Origin: Flavobacterium psychrophilum
Lineage (GTDB): Bacteria; Bacteroidota; Bacteroidia; Flavobacteriales; Flavobacteriaceae
Direction: 5' to 3'
Length of the DNA stretch: 14,361 bases
NCBI GenBank assembly: GCA_945872875.1
Contig: CAMCBB010000043.1
Location: 1-14,361, forward strand
Numbering within the stretch: the first letter of the stretch is position 1; each line of letters opens with the position of its first letter. This document shows, piece by piece, positions 1 to 8,057 of this stretch. The position numbers and the translations under genes were made by a program. The notes beneath the pieces are model-generated. The model had not been told where the DNA came from. It did no database searches and saw only the letters and a program-made list of their open reading frames with translations.

Positions 1-1155
1 CCTATTTATTATAATGAATATGGAATATATACTCAAGCTCAAAAGAAATTAATGGACGATCGTTTGAAACTTACAGGGTCTATTCGATATGACAAGTCTC
101 AAAACTTTGATGGTAATTACTCTCCAAGAGTCTCTGCAGTTTACTCTGCTGGTTCACAAAAAAACCATACTTTTAGAGGGTCTTTCCAAACTGGTTTCCG
201 TAACCCAACTACACAAGATCAATACATTGGATTTAATGTAGGAAGTGCGGTATTAGTAGGTTCTGCTCCTGATAACTTAATTAGATATACTGAAACATTA
301 CCTGTTGCTACCCCAGTTGGACAAGCTTTTGCAGGAGGAACTACCGTTGTAATGACTGGAGTAAATGCTTATAACAACTCATATACTGCTGCATCAGTTC
401 AAGCATTTGCTGCTTTAGCTGGATCTAATCCGGTTGCTGCTGCTGCTTTATTAAAAAAATCTAATGCAGGGTTAGTAAAACCAGAAACGGTAAAAGCAAT
501 AGAATTAGGATATAGAGGTCAAATTAAAGGATTCTCATTTGATGTAAATGGTTATTATAATGTATACAATGATTTCTTAGGAAACCTTACAGTTGTAGCT
601 CCATTATACGGAAAAGCAGTAGATAATCCAAATATTGCTGGTGGACCAACAGATTTAGGCGCACAATCAGTGCATGCATTAACAAATGGAAACACTAGAA
701 ATTATCAATTATATACTAATACCAACATTGAAATCAACTCTTTAGGAGTTGGATTTGGAGTTTCTAAAAAAGTGTATAAAGATTTTGAATTAAGTGCTAA
801 TTATAACTATGCTCAATTTGATTTTGATCAATCTAAAGACCCAAGCTTTGAAGCCGGATTTAATACCCCAAAACATAGAGCTAAAGCGTCAATTAGTAAT
901 GATAAATTGTTCAAAAACTTTGGCTTCAATATTAGCGGAAGATGGAATAGCGAATATTTATGGCAATCTACTTTTGCTGATGGTATGATCGATGCTGCTA
1001 CTGTAATTGATGCACAAGTTAGCTACGCGCTTCCAAAATTAAAATCAGTTCTTAAATTAGGAGCAGCAAATCTTGGCGGAAATGAATACCGACAAGTTCT
1101 TGGAGCTGGATTAATTGGGCAACAATATTTTGCATCTTTAACTATCAATCCTTAA
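1..1155 (+). CDS. TonB-dependent outer-membrane receptor, C-terminal part (5' end outside window)
   Basis: The reading frame is open from the first base, so this is the C-terminal 384 residues of a longer protein; the first visible ATG (position 52) is internal. The sequence is beta-barrel-like: alternating hydrophobic and polar strands, many Tyr/Phe/Asn/Gly residues, and motifs usual in Bacteroidota TonB-dependent receptors, such as GFRNPTTQDQYIG and, near the end, a strand containing GQQYFASLTI. Such receptors take up siderophores, vitamins, glycans or peptides across the outer membrane using the proton motive force. The substrate cannot be read because the plug and N-terminal domains are missing. 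An Ala-rich stretch (bases about 385-460) probably lies in an extracellular loop. The next gene begins 28 bp downstream and encodes an exported lipoprotein hydrolase, so the two are probably cotranscribed and may work together at the cell surface. Family assignment is firm; substrate is unknown. Confidence 0.88.
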   Translation, partial: PIYYNEYGIYTQAQKKLMDDRLKLTGSIRYDKSQNFDGNYSPRVSAVYSAGSQKNHTFRGSFQTGFRNPTTQDQYIGFNVGSAVLVGSAPDNLIRYTETLPVATPVGQAFAGGTTVVMTGVNAYNNSYTAASVQAFAALAGSNPVAAAALLKKSNAGLVKPETVKAIELGYRGQIKGFSFDVNGYYNVYNDFLGNLTVVAPLYGKAVDNPNIAGGPTDLGAQSVHALTNGNTRNYQLYTNTNIEINSLGVGFGVSKKVYKDFELSANYNYAQFDFDQSKDPSFEAGFNTPKHRAKASISNDKLFKNFGFNISGRWNSEYLWQSTFADGMIDAATVIDAQVSYALPKLKSVLKLGAANLGGNEYRQVLGAGLIGQQYFASLTINP

Positions 1156-1183
1156 TTTCAATAATAACTAATATTAAACTATT

Positions 1184-2740
1184 ATGATAAAAAATATAAA
1201 ATGGCTATTCTTGGTTTCGTTAACCTTTGTAGCTTGTAATAATGATGATGAAGTAACTGCTGATGCAAATTCATCAGATGGCTTACCATTAACTTCGGGA
1301 AGTGCAAACTTTTCTAAATATGTTTCATTAGGAAATTCATTAACTGCTGGTTTTAGCGATGGCGCTCTTTTTATTGAAGGTCAAAAAGGAGCTTATCCTG
1401 CACTTATGGCTGAGCAATTTGCTTTAGTTGGTGGAGGAAGTTTCACTACTCCATTAATGGCAGATAATATTGGTGGATTTAAAGTAGGTGGAACCTTAGT
1501 TAGCGGGCCTAGACTATATTACACGGGTATTTCAAGTGCGCCTTTAGCACCTGCACCGGGGACTCCAAGTACAGAAATTTTAAATCACTTAACAGGAGCT
1601 TTTAATAATTTGGGTGTACCTGGTGCAAAAAGTTTTCATTTAGTTTCTAATTCATATGGAAATCCTTTAGGAATTGGCACAACAGCAAATCCATATTATG
1701 TGCGTTTTGCTTCTTCAGCTACCGCAACTGTTTTAGGAGACGCTGTAGCTCAAAATCCAACATTTTTCTCTCTTTGGATAGGGAATAATGATGTATTATC
1801 TTATGCTACATCTGGTGGAACTGGTACAAATCAGTTAGGAAATACAAATCCAGCTACTTATGGCTCAAATGATATTACGGATCCAACAGCTTTCGCATCA
1901 GTTTACAATACATTAGTTAATGGGTTAACAGCAAATGGTGCTAAAGGAGTTGTTGCAAACATCCCTTATGTAAATTCAGCTCCATTTTTTACAACTGTGC
2001 CAACTAATCCAATTCCTGGATTACCAGCTGCAAGTGCCGGTCAGTTGAACCAATTGTTTGGAGCAATTAATCAAATTACAACTGCATTAAATCAACCTAG
2101 TAGATTCTCAACTTTAGTAGCAGACGACAACAATGCTTCAACAACAGAAAAAAATCCATTGCTTATAGTTGATGAAAGTTTACCAAATTTAGCTACCTTT
2201 ATTACAGGAGCACTTACACCTACATTAGGGGCAACTACCGCTACTTTTTTAGGAAATTTATACGGTAGAGCTAGACATGCTAAAGGTACAGGATCAAGAG
2301 ATTATATATTATTAACTGCACAGACAGTTATAGGCACAACTCAATCTGGTGCTCCAGCTCCATTTAACACTGTTGGAGTTTCTTACCCAATGCAAGATAA
2401 TACTACTTTAACTGCTGCTGAAACGGCAGAAGTAGTTACAGCAACTGACGCATTTAACAGTTCAATTCAATCTATTGCTGCTGCAAAAGGGCTGGCGTTT
2501 GTAAATACTAATGCTGTTATGGCTCAAGTTGCAACCACAGGAGTTTCTTATAATGGATTTACCTTGAATTCCACTTTTGTAACTGGAAATGCTTTCTCAT
2601 TAGACGGTGTTCACCCAAGTCCAAAAGGATATGCACTAATTGCTAATAAATTTATTGAAGCAATAAATGCTAAATACGGATCTAATTTAAAAGGACCTAA
2701 TGTTGGTAATTACAGATCACTTTTCCCAGCAGTATTATAA
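1184..2740 (+). CDS. SGNH/GDSL-family hydrolase, predicted surface lipoprotein
   Basis: Residues 1-17 form a short signal peptide (KNIK, then WLFLVSLTFVA) followed by lipidated Cys18. The residues after the cysteine (NNDDE) resemble the acidic export signal that sends Bacteroidota lipoproteins to the outer face of the outer membrane. The SGNH blocks can be followed. Block I is LGNSLTAG with nucleophile Ser52. A block II-like Gly lies in NNLGVPG (141-147). Block III is WIGNND (198-203). Block V is DGVHPS with Asp474 and His477. The catalytic Ser-Asp-His set is therefore present, although block I has Asn in place of the usual Asp of GDS. Members hydrolyse esters of lipids, acylated sugars or peptides; the substrate here is unknown. 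At 518 residues it is long for the family because of loops between blocks. It follows a TonB-dependent receptor by 28 bp and ends before a strong terminator, so it is the last gene of that operon. Confidence 0.88.
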   Translation: MIKNIKWLFLVSLTFVACNNDDEVTADANSSDGLPLTSGSANFSKYVSLGNSLTAGFSDGALFIEGQKGAYPALMAEQFALVGGGSFTTPLMADNIGGFKVGGTLVSGPRLYYTGISSAPLAPAPGTPSTEILNHLTGAFNNLGVPGAKSFHLVSNSYGNPLGIGTTANPYYVRFASSATATVLGDAVAQNPTFFSLWIGNNDVLSYATSGGTGTNQLGNTNPATYGSNDITDPTAFASVYNTLVNGLTANGAKGVVANIPYVNSAPFFTTVPTNPIPGLPAASAGQLNQLFGAINQITTALNQPSRFSTLVADDNNASTTEKNPLLIVDESLPNLATFITGALTPTLGATTATFLGNLYGRARHAKGTGSRDYILLTAQTVIGTTQSGAPAPFNTVGVSYPMQDNTTLTAAETAEVVTATDAFNSSIQSIAAAKGLAFVNTNAVMAQVATTGVSYNGFTLNSTFVTGNAFSLDGVHPSPKGYALIANKFIEAINAKYGSNLKGPNVGNYRSLFPAVL

Positions 2741-2761
2741 TTTTCAAAACATATAAATTTT

Positions 2762-2791
2762 AAAACCACCAACCCAGTTGGTGGTTTTTTT
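2762..2791 (+). terminator. Rho-independent terminator of the receptor-lipoprotein operon
   Basis: A perfect 12-bp stem, AAAACCACCAAC (2762-2773) with GTTGGTGGTTTT (2777-2788), closes a 3-nt loop and continues into a T-run. It starts 21 bp after the stop codon of the SGNH lipoprotein gene. No gene on the other strand would use it. Confidence 0.93.
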
Positions 2792-2833
2792 GTTGGCATA
2801 ATATTGATTTCTTTGATATAAGTTGGATGCTAT

Positions 2834-2862
2834 AAAAAAAGTCAAAAAAAAGTCAAAAAAAA
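2834..2862 (+). repeat. Helically phased A-tracts with an 11-bp tandem repeat upstream of the atpD promoter
   Basis: Three A-tracts of 7, 8 and 8 bases (2834-2840, 2844-2851, 2855-2862) have centres about 10.5-11 bp apart. The last two belong to a tandem copy of GTCAAAAAAAA. A-tracts in phase with the helix are known to bend DNA. They end 13 bp before the TTG element of the atpD promoter, where an UP-like element or bend would act. Confidence 0.7.
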
Positions 2863-2875
2863 TCACTTTTCGCTA

Positions 2876-2905
2876 TTGATTTTCTATTTATAAAAATTAT
2901 CTTTG
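2876..2905 (+). promoter_or_regulatory. Bacteroidota-type promoter for atpDC
   Basis: A TTG (2876-2878) and TATCTTTG (2898-2905, matching TAnnTTTG) are separated by 19 bp, as expected for the primary sigma factor of Bacteroidota. The predicted transcript would start near 2910, about 55 nt before the atpD ATG. It is the best-formed promoter in the window, as expected for a highly expressed operon. Confidence 0.78.
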
Positions 2906-2910
2906 CACTC

Positions 2911-2933
2911 TGAAAAAAGACATTATTTTTTCA
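2911..2933 (+). other. A/U hairpin at the predicted 5' end of the atpD transcript
   Basis: TGAAAAAA (2911-2918) pairs with TTTTTTCA (2926-2933) around a 7-nt loop. It would sit at or next to the predicted transcription start. The stem is nearly all A-U and therefore weak; whether it forms in the cell is uncertain. Confidence 0.4.
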
Positions 2934-2963
2934 ATTCTAAATCGCTATTAAATAAATACATAA

Positions 2964-4478
<1,515 letters not shown>

Positions 4479-4482
4479 TAAA

Positions 4483-4557
4483 GCTGGAAGCTAGAAGCTA
4501 GAAGTTAGAAGACTTATTTGTTTTTTACTTCCAACTTCCAACTTCCATCTTCTAACT
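4483..4557 (+). repeat. Inverted array of 7-bp repeats between atpD and atpC
   Basis: The left arm reads as heptads GCTGGAA, GCTAGAA, GCTAGAA, GTTAGAA (4483-4510). The right arm reads CTTCCAA, CTTCCAA, CTTCCAT, CTTCTAA (4528-4555). The arms are roughly complementary and could form an imperfect hairpin of about 30 positions, many of them mismatched, around a T-rich loop (4512-4527). It fills almost the whole 88-bp spacer inside the operon. No T-run follows, so it is not a classical terminator. Confidence 0.8.
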
Positions 4558-4566
4558 CAAAAAATT

Positions 4567-4848
4567 ATGATTTTAGAAATAGTATCACCAGAAGCTACAT
4601 TATTTAAAGGAGAGGTTACTTCGGTTTCTTTACCAGGAGTTGATGGTTCTTTTCAAATATTAAATAATCACGCGCCAATAGTTTCCATTTTAAAACAAGG
4701 AACTGTAAAAATTACAGCAACTAGTTTTAATTTTCAAAAAGAAGTTGAAAATAAATTTACAAAAGTAAATGATCAAAACTTCAACTTAGAAATTGCATCT
4801 GGAACTATTGAGATGAAAGACAATAAAGTAATTGTTTTAGCAGACTAA
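4567..4848 (+). CDS. atpC: F1 ATP synthase subunit epsilon, short form without C-terminal helices
   Basis: Epsilon belongs to the central stalk and links the rotor to F1. The 93 residues cover only the N-terminal beta-sandwich domain: MILEIVSPEATLFKG, then SVSLPGVDGSF, LNNHAPIVSILKQGTVKI, and a final strand around ASGTIEMKDNKVIVLAD. The alpha-helical hairpin that follows in E. coli epsilon (about 138 residues), and that inhibits ATP hydrolysis, is absent. The stop codon lies directly after the domain and a strong terminator follows, so this is the natural length and not a truncation. Short epsilon subunits are known in Bacteroidota. It is the second gene of the atpDC operon, after an 88-bp spacer of 7-bp repeats. 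I see no separate promoter in that spacer. Confidence 0.96.
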   Translation: MILEIVSPEATLFKGEVTSVSLPGVDGSFQILNNHAPIVSILKQGTVKITATSFNFQKEVENKFTKVNDQNFNLEIASGTIEMKDNKVIVLAD

Positions 4849-4869
4849 GACAATTTCAAAATAAAACTT

Positions 4870-4900
4870 AAAAGCCAAGCATATTTGTTTGGCTTTTTTT
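4870..4900 (+). terminator. Rho-independent terminator after atpC
   Basis: AAAAGCCAAGCA (4870-4881) pairs with TGTTTGGCTTTT (4886-4897) over 12 positions with one G-U, around the loop TATT, and runs into seven T bases. It ends only 11 bp before the bioF start codon, leaving almost no room for a separate bioF leader. Confidence 0.92.
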
Positions 4901-4907
4901 ATTTTTG
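4900..4907 (+). promoter_or_regulatory. Possible -7 box for bioFDA
   Basis: TATTTTTG fits TAnnTTTG and starts in the T-run of the atpC terminator. There is no TTG at the normal distance upstream, and a start from this box would fall almost at the bioF ATG, giving a nearly leaderless message. A weaker candidate (CATATTTG, 4880-4887) lies inside the terminator stem. Both are uncertain; read-through from atpDC is the alternative. Confidence 0.25.
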
Positions 4908-4911
4908 ATAG

Positions 4912-6057
4912 ATGAAACAATTTCCCAAAGCACTTGCCCAAAAACTAAAACAACGCCAAGTAAATAATGCCTTGCGGGAATTGCCTGTTTCAAAAGATTT
5001 GATCGATTTTGCATCGAATGATTATTTAGGTTTTGCTAGTTCAGACGAAATTTTCAATCAAACACATGAGTATCTTCTAAATAATAATATAAGAGTAAAT
5101 GGCGCAACTGGCTCTCGATTAATTTCAGGTAATCACAATCTTTATGCTATTGCAGAAAATACCATTGCTAAGTTTCACGATGCTCCTGCAGCTTTAATTT
5201 TCAATTCGGGCTACGATTCCAATGTTGGCTTTTTTAGCTCAGTGCCGCAGCGAAATGATGTTATTTTGTATGACGAATTGTGTCACGCTTCTATTCGAGA
5301 CGGTATCACAATGAGTAATGCTAAGTCTTTCAAATTTCAACACAATGATTTGGATGATTTAGAATCGATAATAAATCGTTGTCACACTGAGCTTGTCGAA
5401 GTGTTTGTGGTAACCGAATCGGTCTTCTCAATGGATGGAGACTGCCCCAATCTTGAAGAATTGGTTACTCTTTGTGAAAAATATGATTGCCACTTGGTGG
5501 TTGATGAAGCGCATGCATTGGGCGTTTTTGGAGAAAACGGACAAGGATTAGTGTATAGTTTAGGGTTACAGGATAAAGTATTTGCAAGAATTATCACATT
5601 TGGTAAAGGACTAGGTTGCCATGGAGCAGCCATTATTGGTAGCGAAGAACTAAAAAGTTACTTGGTCAACTTTGCACGAAGTTTTATATATACCACAGGG
5701 CTTTCTCCACATTCGGTTGCAACCATATTAATTGCCTACCAGCATTTAAAAACTGAAAAAGTAGCAATGCAAAACCTGAAGCAAAATATTCAATTTTTCA
5801 ATCAAGATAAAACCCAACGCGGTTTAAAATCGCTTTTTGTTTATAGCAAGTCGGCCATTCAATGTGCTATTATTCCAGGTAATGAAAAAGTAAAATCTAT
5901 TGCTGCTAATTTGCAAGAAAAAGGATTTGATGTAAAAGCTATTTTATCTCCAACTGTACCCGAAGGTCAAGAACGATTACGATTTTGTTTGCATTCTTAT
6001 AATTCGGAAGAAGAAATATCAGAAGTTTTATGTTTGTTATGTAACTTTACATTTTAA
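4912..6057 (+). CDS. bioF: 8-amino-7-oxononanoate synthase (KAPA synthase)
   Basis: This PLP enzyme condenses L-alanine with a pimeloyl thioester to give 8-amino-7-oxononanoate, the first committed step of biotin ring assembly in the cytoplasm. It belongs to the alpha-oxoamine synthase family. Visible landmarks are FASNDYLGF (33-41), GATGSRLISGNH (64-75), the PLP-stacking His in CHASIRDG (His125), SVFSMDGD (170-177), DEAHALGVFG with Asp198 and His201, and the Schiff-base lysine in TFGKGLGCHGA (Lys232). Length (381) is normal for the family. Residues 157-164 (CHTELVEV) sit in a variable loop, are encoded by a palindromic repeat-like sequence, and make this loop about two residues longer than in E. 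coli. The ATG at 4912 gives a normal N-terminus. bioD starts 4 bp after the stop codon, so bioF, bioD and bioA form one operon. Confidence 0.96.
   Translation: MKQFPKALAQKLKQRQVNNALRELPVSKDLIDFASNDYLGFASSDEIFNQTHEYLLNNNIRVNGATGSRLISGNHNLYAIAENTIAKFHDAPAALIFNSGYDSNVGFFSSVPQRNDVILYDELCHASIRDGITMSNAKSFKFQHNDLDDLESIINRCHTELVEVFVVTESVFSMDGDCPNLEELVTLCEKYDCHLVVDEAHALGVFGENGQGLVYSLGLQDKVFARIITFGKGLGCHGAAIIGSEELKSYLVNFARSFIYTTGLSPHSVATILIAYQHLKTEKVAMQNLKQNIQFFNQDKTQRGLKSLFVYSKSAIQCAIIPGNEKVKSIAANLQEKGFDVKAILSPTVPEGQERLRFCLHSYNSEEEISEVLCLLCNFTF
5384..5404 (+). repeat. Dispersed-repeat-like palindrome inside bioF
   Basis: The 19-bp core CACTGAGCTTGTCGAAGTG (5385-5403) has complementary ends (ACACT and AGTGT when extended by one base). 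I recognise this core as a short palindromic sequence found in many copies in Flavobacterium, Pedobacter and other genomes. Here it is translated in frame as HTELVEV within bioF. Copy number in this genome cannot be judged from the window. Confidence 0.6.
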
Positions 6058-6061
6058 TAAT

Positions 6062-6679
6062 ATGAAACTATTTATCACAGGAATCGGAACAGACGTTGGC
6101 AAAACCATTGCTTCTGCTATAGTTACGCAAGCATTGGAAGCCGATTATTGGAAACCCATTCAAGCGGGAGATTTAGACAATTCGGATAGTCATAAAATTC
6201 AAAAATACATATCGAATAATAAAACCGAAATTCACACGAACAGTTACAAATTAAATACGCCCGCAAGTCCGCATTTGGCCGCAGCCATTGACCAAATTAC
6301 AATCGATATTAAAGAAATTAATGAGCCAAAAACCACTAATCATATAGTTATTGAAGGCGCTGGCGGATTATTGGTGCCTTTAAATGATACCGATTGTATT
6401 ATCGATTTAATTGAAAAGGATTATAAAGTAATTTTGGTTTCCCGACATTATTTAGGAAGCATCAATCACACTTTATTATCATTTGAAGCTTTAAAAATTA
6501 GAAAAATTCCTTTAGCTGGCATTATTTTTTCTGGAGACGAAAATAAAGCTACCGAAGCAATTATCTTGGCAAAAACCAAAGCTAAATTCATTGGACGAAT
6601 TGAAGAAGAACCCTACTTTGATGCCAATGTAATTCAGCAATATGCAGATGAATTTCGCGATAATTTATTAAAACTTTAA
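6062..6679 (+). CDS. bioD: ATP-dependent dethiobiotin synthetase
   Basis: BioD closes the ureido ring of dethiobiotin from 7,8-diaminononanoate, CO2 and ATP. The N-terminus shows the P-loop GIGTDVGKT (7-15, Lys14) typical of the family. It is followed by YWKPIQAG with the substrate-contacting Lys31, and by IEGAGGLLVPLND (97-109) containing the conserved glutamate (Glu98). At 205 residues it is slightly shorter than the roughly 225 of E. coli BioD, with no missing motif. It begins 4 bp after bioF, which suggests translational coupling, and precedes bioA. It acts in the cytoplasm on the product of BioA, although its gene comes before bioA. Confidence 0.96.
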   Translation: MKLFITGIGTDVGKTIASAIVTQALEADYWKPIQAGDLDNSDSHKIQKYISNNKTEIHTNSYKLNTPASPHLAAAIDQITIDIKEINEPKTTNHIVIEGAGGLLVPLNDTDCIIDLIEKDYKVILVSRHYLGSINHTLLSFEALKIRKIPLAGIIFSGDENKATEAIILAKTKAKFIGRIEEEPYFDANVIQQYADEFRDNLLKL

Positions 6680-6690
6680 ATTCAGAAAGC

Positions 6691-6718
6691 AATAATCGAT
6701 AATCAATAATCTACAATT
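6691..6718 (+). repeat. 7-bp tandem repeat in the bioD-bioA spacer
   Basis: The spacer reads as heptads AATAATC, GATAATC, AATAATC, TACAATT immediately before the bioA start region. The period is the same as in the atpD-atpC spacer, but the unit is unrelated. The array is short and AT-rich, so chance is possible. Confidence 0.45.
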
Positions 6719-6721
6719 CCA

Positions 6722-7993
6722 ATGAGTCTTTCACAAAGAGATCAAAAACACAATTGGCATCCCTATACTCAGCATAAAACTGCTGCAGCTGCTGTGGCTA
6801 TTGTAAAAGGTGAAGGAGCGTTGCTTTGGGATGAAAACGGTAAAGAATACATAGACGCAATTGCCTCTTGGTGGGTAAATCCATACGGGCATTCAAATAA
6901 ATATATGGCAGATGCCATTTACAAACAATTAACCACTTTAGAGCACGTTCTTTTTGGAGGGTTTACTCACGAACCTGTAGTAGTACTTTCTGAGAAATTG
7001 ATGGAGATTTTACCTTCAAATCAAAAGAAATTATTTTATTCTGATAATGGTTCTACTGCCGTTGAAGTTGCAATAAAAACGGCATTACAATACAATTATA
7101 ATAAAGGAATAAAAAAAACCAAAATTATAGCTTTTGAAGATGCGTTTCATGGAGATACCTTTGGAGCAATGGCTACTAGCGGAATTACTTTTTTTACAGA
7201 GGCATTCAAAGGTTTACTTTTAGAAGTTGTTCGCATTCCAGTTCCAACCAAAGGTAACGAAGAAAAATCAGTTCAAGTTTTAGAAAAACTTTTAAAATCC
7301 AACGAATTTGCTGCCTTTATATTCGAGCCATTAGTTCTCGGTGCAGCAGGAATGGTAATGTATTCGCCAGATGTTTTAGATAAAATGATTGCCTTGTGTA
7401 AAGTCCATTCTGTTTTTACTATTGCCGATGAAGTCATGACAGGTTTTGGTAAAACTGGAAAGAATTTTGCAACTGATTATCTTATAAATAAACCGGACAT
7501 GATGTGTTTGTCAAAAGCCTTAACCGCAGGCACCATTCCAATGGCAATTACCACCTTTACGCAAGAAATCTACGACGGATTTTACGATGATGATATTAAC
7601 AAAGCTTTATTTCACGGGCATACGTTTACAGCTAATCCGACAGGTTGTGCAGCGGCTTTAGCAAGTTTGGAATTATTACAAACTCCCGAAATACAAGCTA
7701 ATATAAAGCGTGTTAACCAATGCCATTTGGATTTTGAAAACAAAATAAAGAATCATTCTAAAGTAAGAACCACGCGGGTACTCGGAGTAATATTTGCACT
7801 TGAAATAAAATCGGATATAAAAGAAAGTTATTATGGCTCCCTTCGAAATAAATTATATTATTTCTTTATTGAAAACGGAGTGATTTTGCGCCCGGTAGGA
7901 AATGTTGTTTATGTATTACCCCCATATATAATTACCAATAGCCAATTGCAAAAAGTATATCAAACTATTGAGGATGCATTAGAAATAATATAA
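6722..7993 (+). CDS. bioA: Adenosylmethionine-8-amino-7-oxononanoate aminotransferase (DAPA synthase)
   Basis: BioA converts 8-amino-7-oxononanoate to 7,8-diaminononanoate, usually with S-adenosylmethionine as amino donor, and belongs to class III PLP aminotransferases. Evidence includes NWHPYTQHK near the N-terminus (Tyr15), SWWVNPYGHSN (49-59), and SDNGSTAVEVAIK (107-119) for phosphate binding. It continues with AFHGDTFGAM (141-150), ADEVMTGFGKTG with Asp236 contacting the PLP pyridine, and SKALTAG with the Schiff-base Lys265. The C-terminal small domain carries GVILRPVGNVVYVLPPY. Length (423) matches E. coli BioA closely. It is the last gene of bioF-bioD-bioA and ends 9 bp before a terminator shared with the convergent ahcY. 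The 42-bp spacer before it carries a short 7-bp repeat. bioB and the pimeloyl-forming genes are not in the window. Confidence 0.97.
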   Translation: MSLSQRDQKHNWHPYTQHKTAAAAVAIVKGEGALLWDENGKEYIDAIASWWVNPYGHSNKYMADAIYKQLTTLEHVLFGGFTHEPVVVLSEKLMEILPSNQKKLFYSDNGSTAVEVAIKTALQYNYNKGIKKTKIIAFEDAFHGDTFGAMATSGITFFTEAFKGLLLEVVRIPVPTKGNEEKSVQVLEKLLKSNEFAAFIFEPLVLGAAGMVMYSPDVLDKMIALCKVHSVFTIADEVMTGFGKTGKNFATDYLINKPDMMCLSKALTAGTIPMAITTFTQEIYDGFYDDDINKALFHGHTFTANPTGCAAALASLELLQTPEIQANIKRVNQCHLDFENKIKNHSKVRTTRVLGVIFALEIKSDIKESYYGSLRNKLYYFFIENGVILRPVGNVVYVLPPYIITNSQLQKVYQTIEDALEII

Positions 7994-8000
7994 TTCTTAT

Positions 8001-8032
8001 AAAAAAAACCCTTGCTATTGCAAGGGTTTTTT
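8001..8032. terminator. Bidirectional terminator between bioA and ahcY
   Basis: A perfect 13-bp stem, AAAAAACCCTTGC (8003-8015) with GCAAGGGTTTTTT (8020-8032), surrounds the loop TATT. It has a T-run on the right and an A-run on the left, so it can stop transcription from bioA (plus strand) and from ahcY (minus strand), whose genes converge here. Confidence 0.93.
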
Positions 8033-8057
8033 ATTTATTTACTTACTTTATACTTGA

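Noticed and set aside
794..988. Short plus-strand open frame inside the first TonB-dependent receptor
   Set aside because: It is out of frame with a clear barrel-coding sequence, has no family resemblance, and is explained as a shadow.
4483..4557. CRISPR-like array in the atpD-atpC spacer
   Set aside because: The units are 7 bp, contiguous and without spacers, and there is no cas gene; it is a simple tandem and inverted repeat.
4483..4557. Rho-independent terminator between atpD and atpC
   Set aside because: The T-rich part lies in the loop and not after the stem, and the stem has many mismatches.
5382..5633. Minus-strand open frame opposite bioF
   Set aside because: It is antisense to conserved BioF motifs, including the DEAH and TFGKG segments, and its translation shows no recognisable family.
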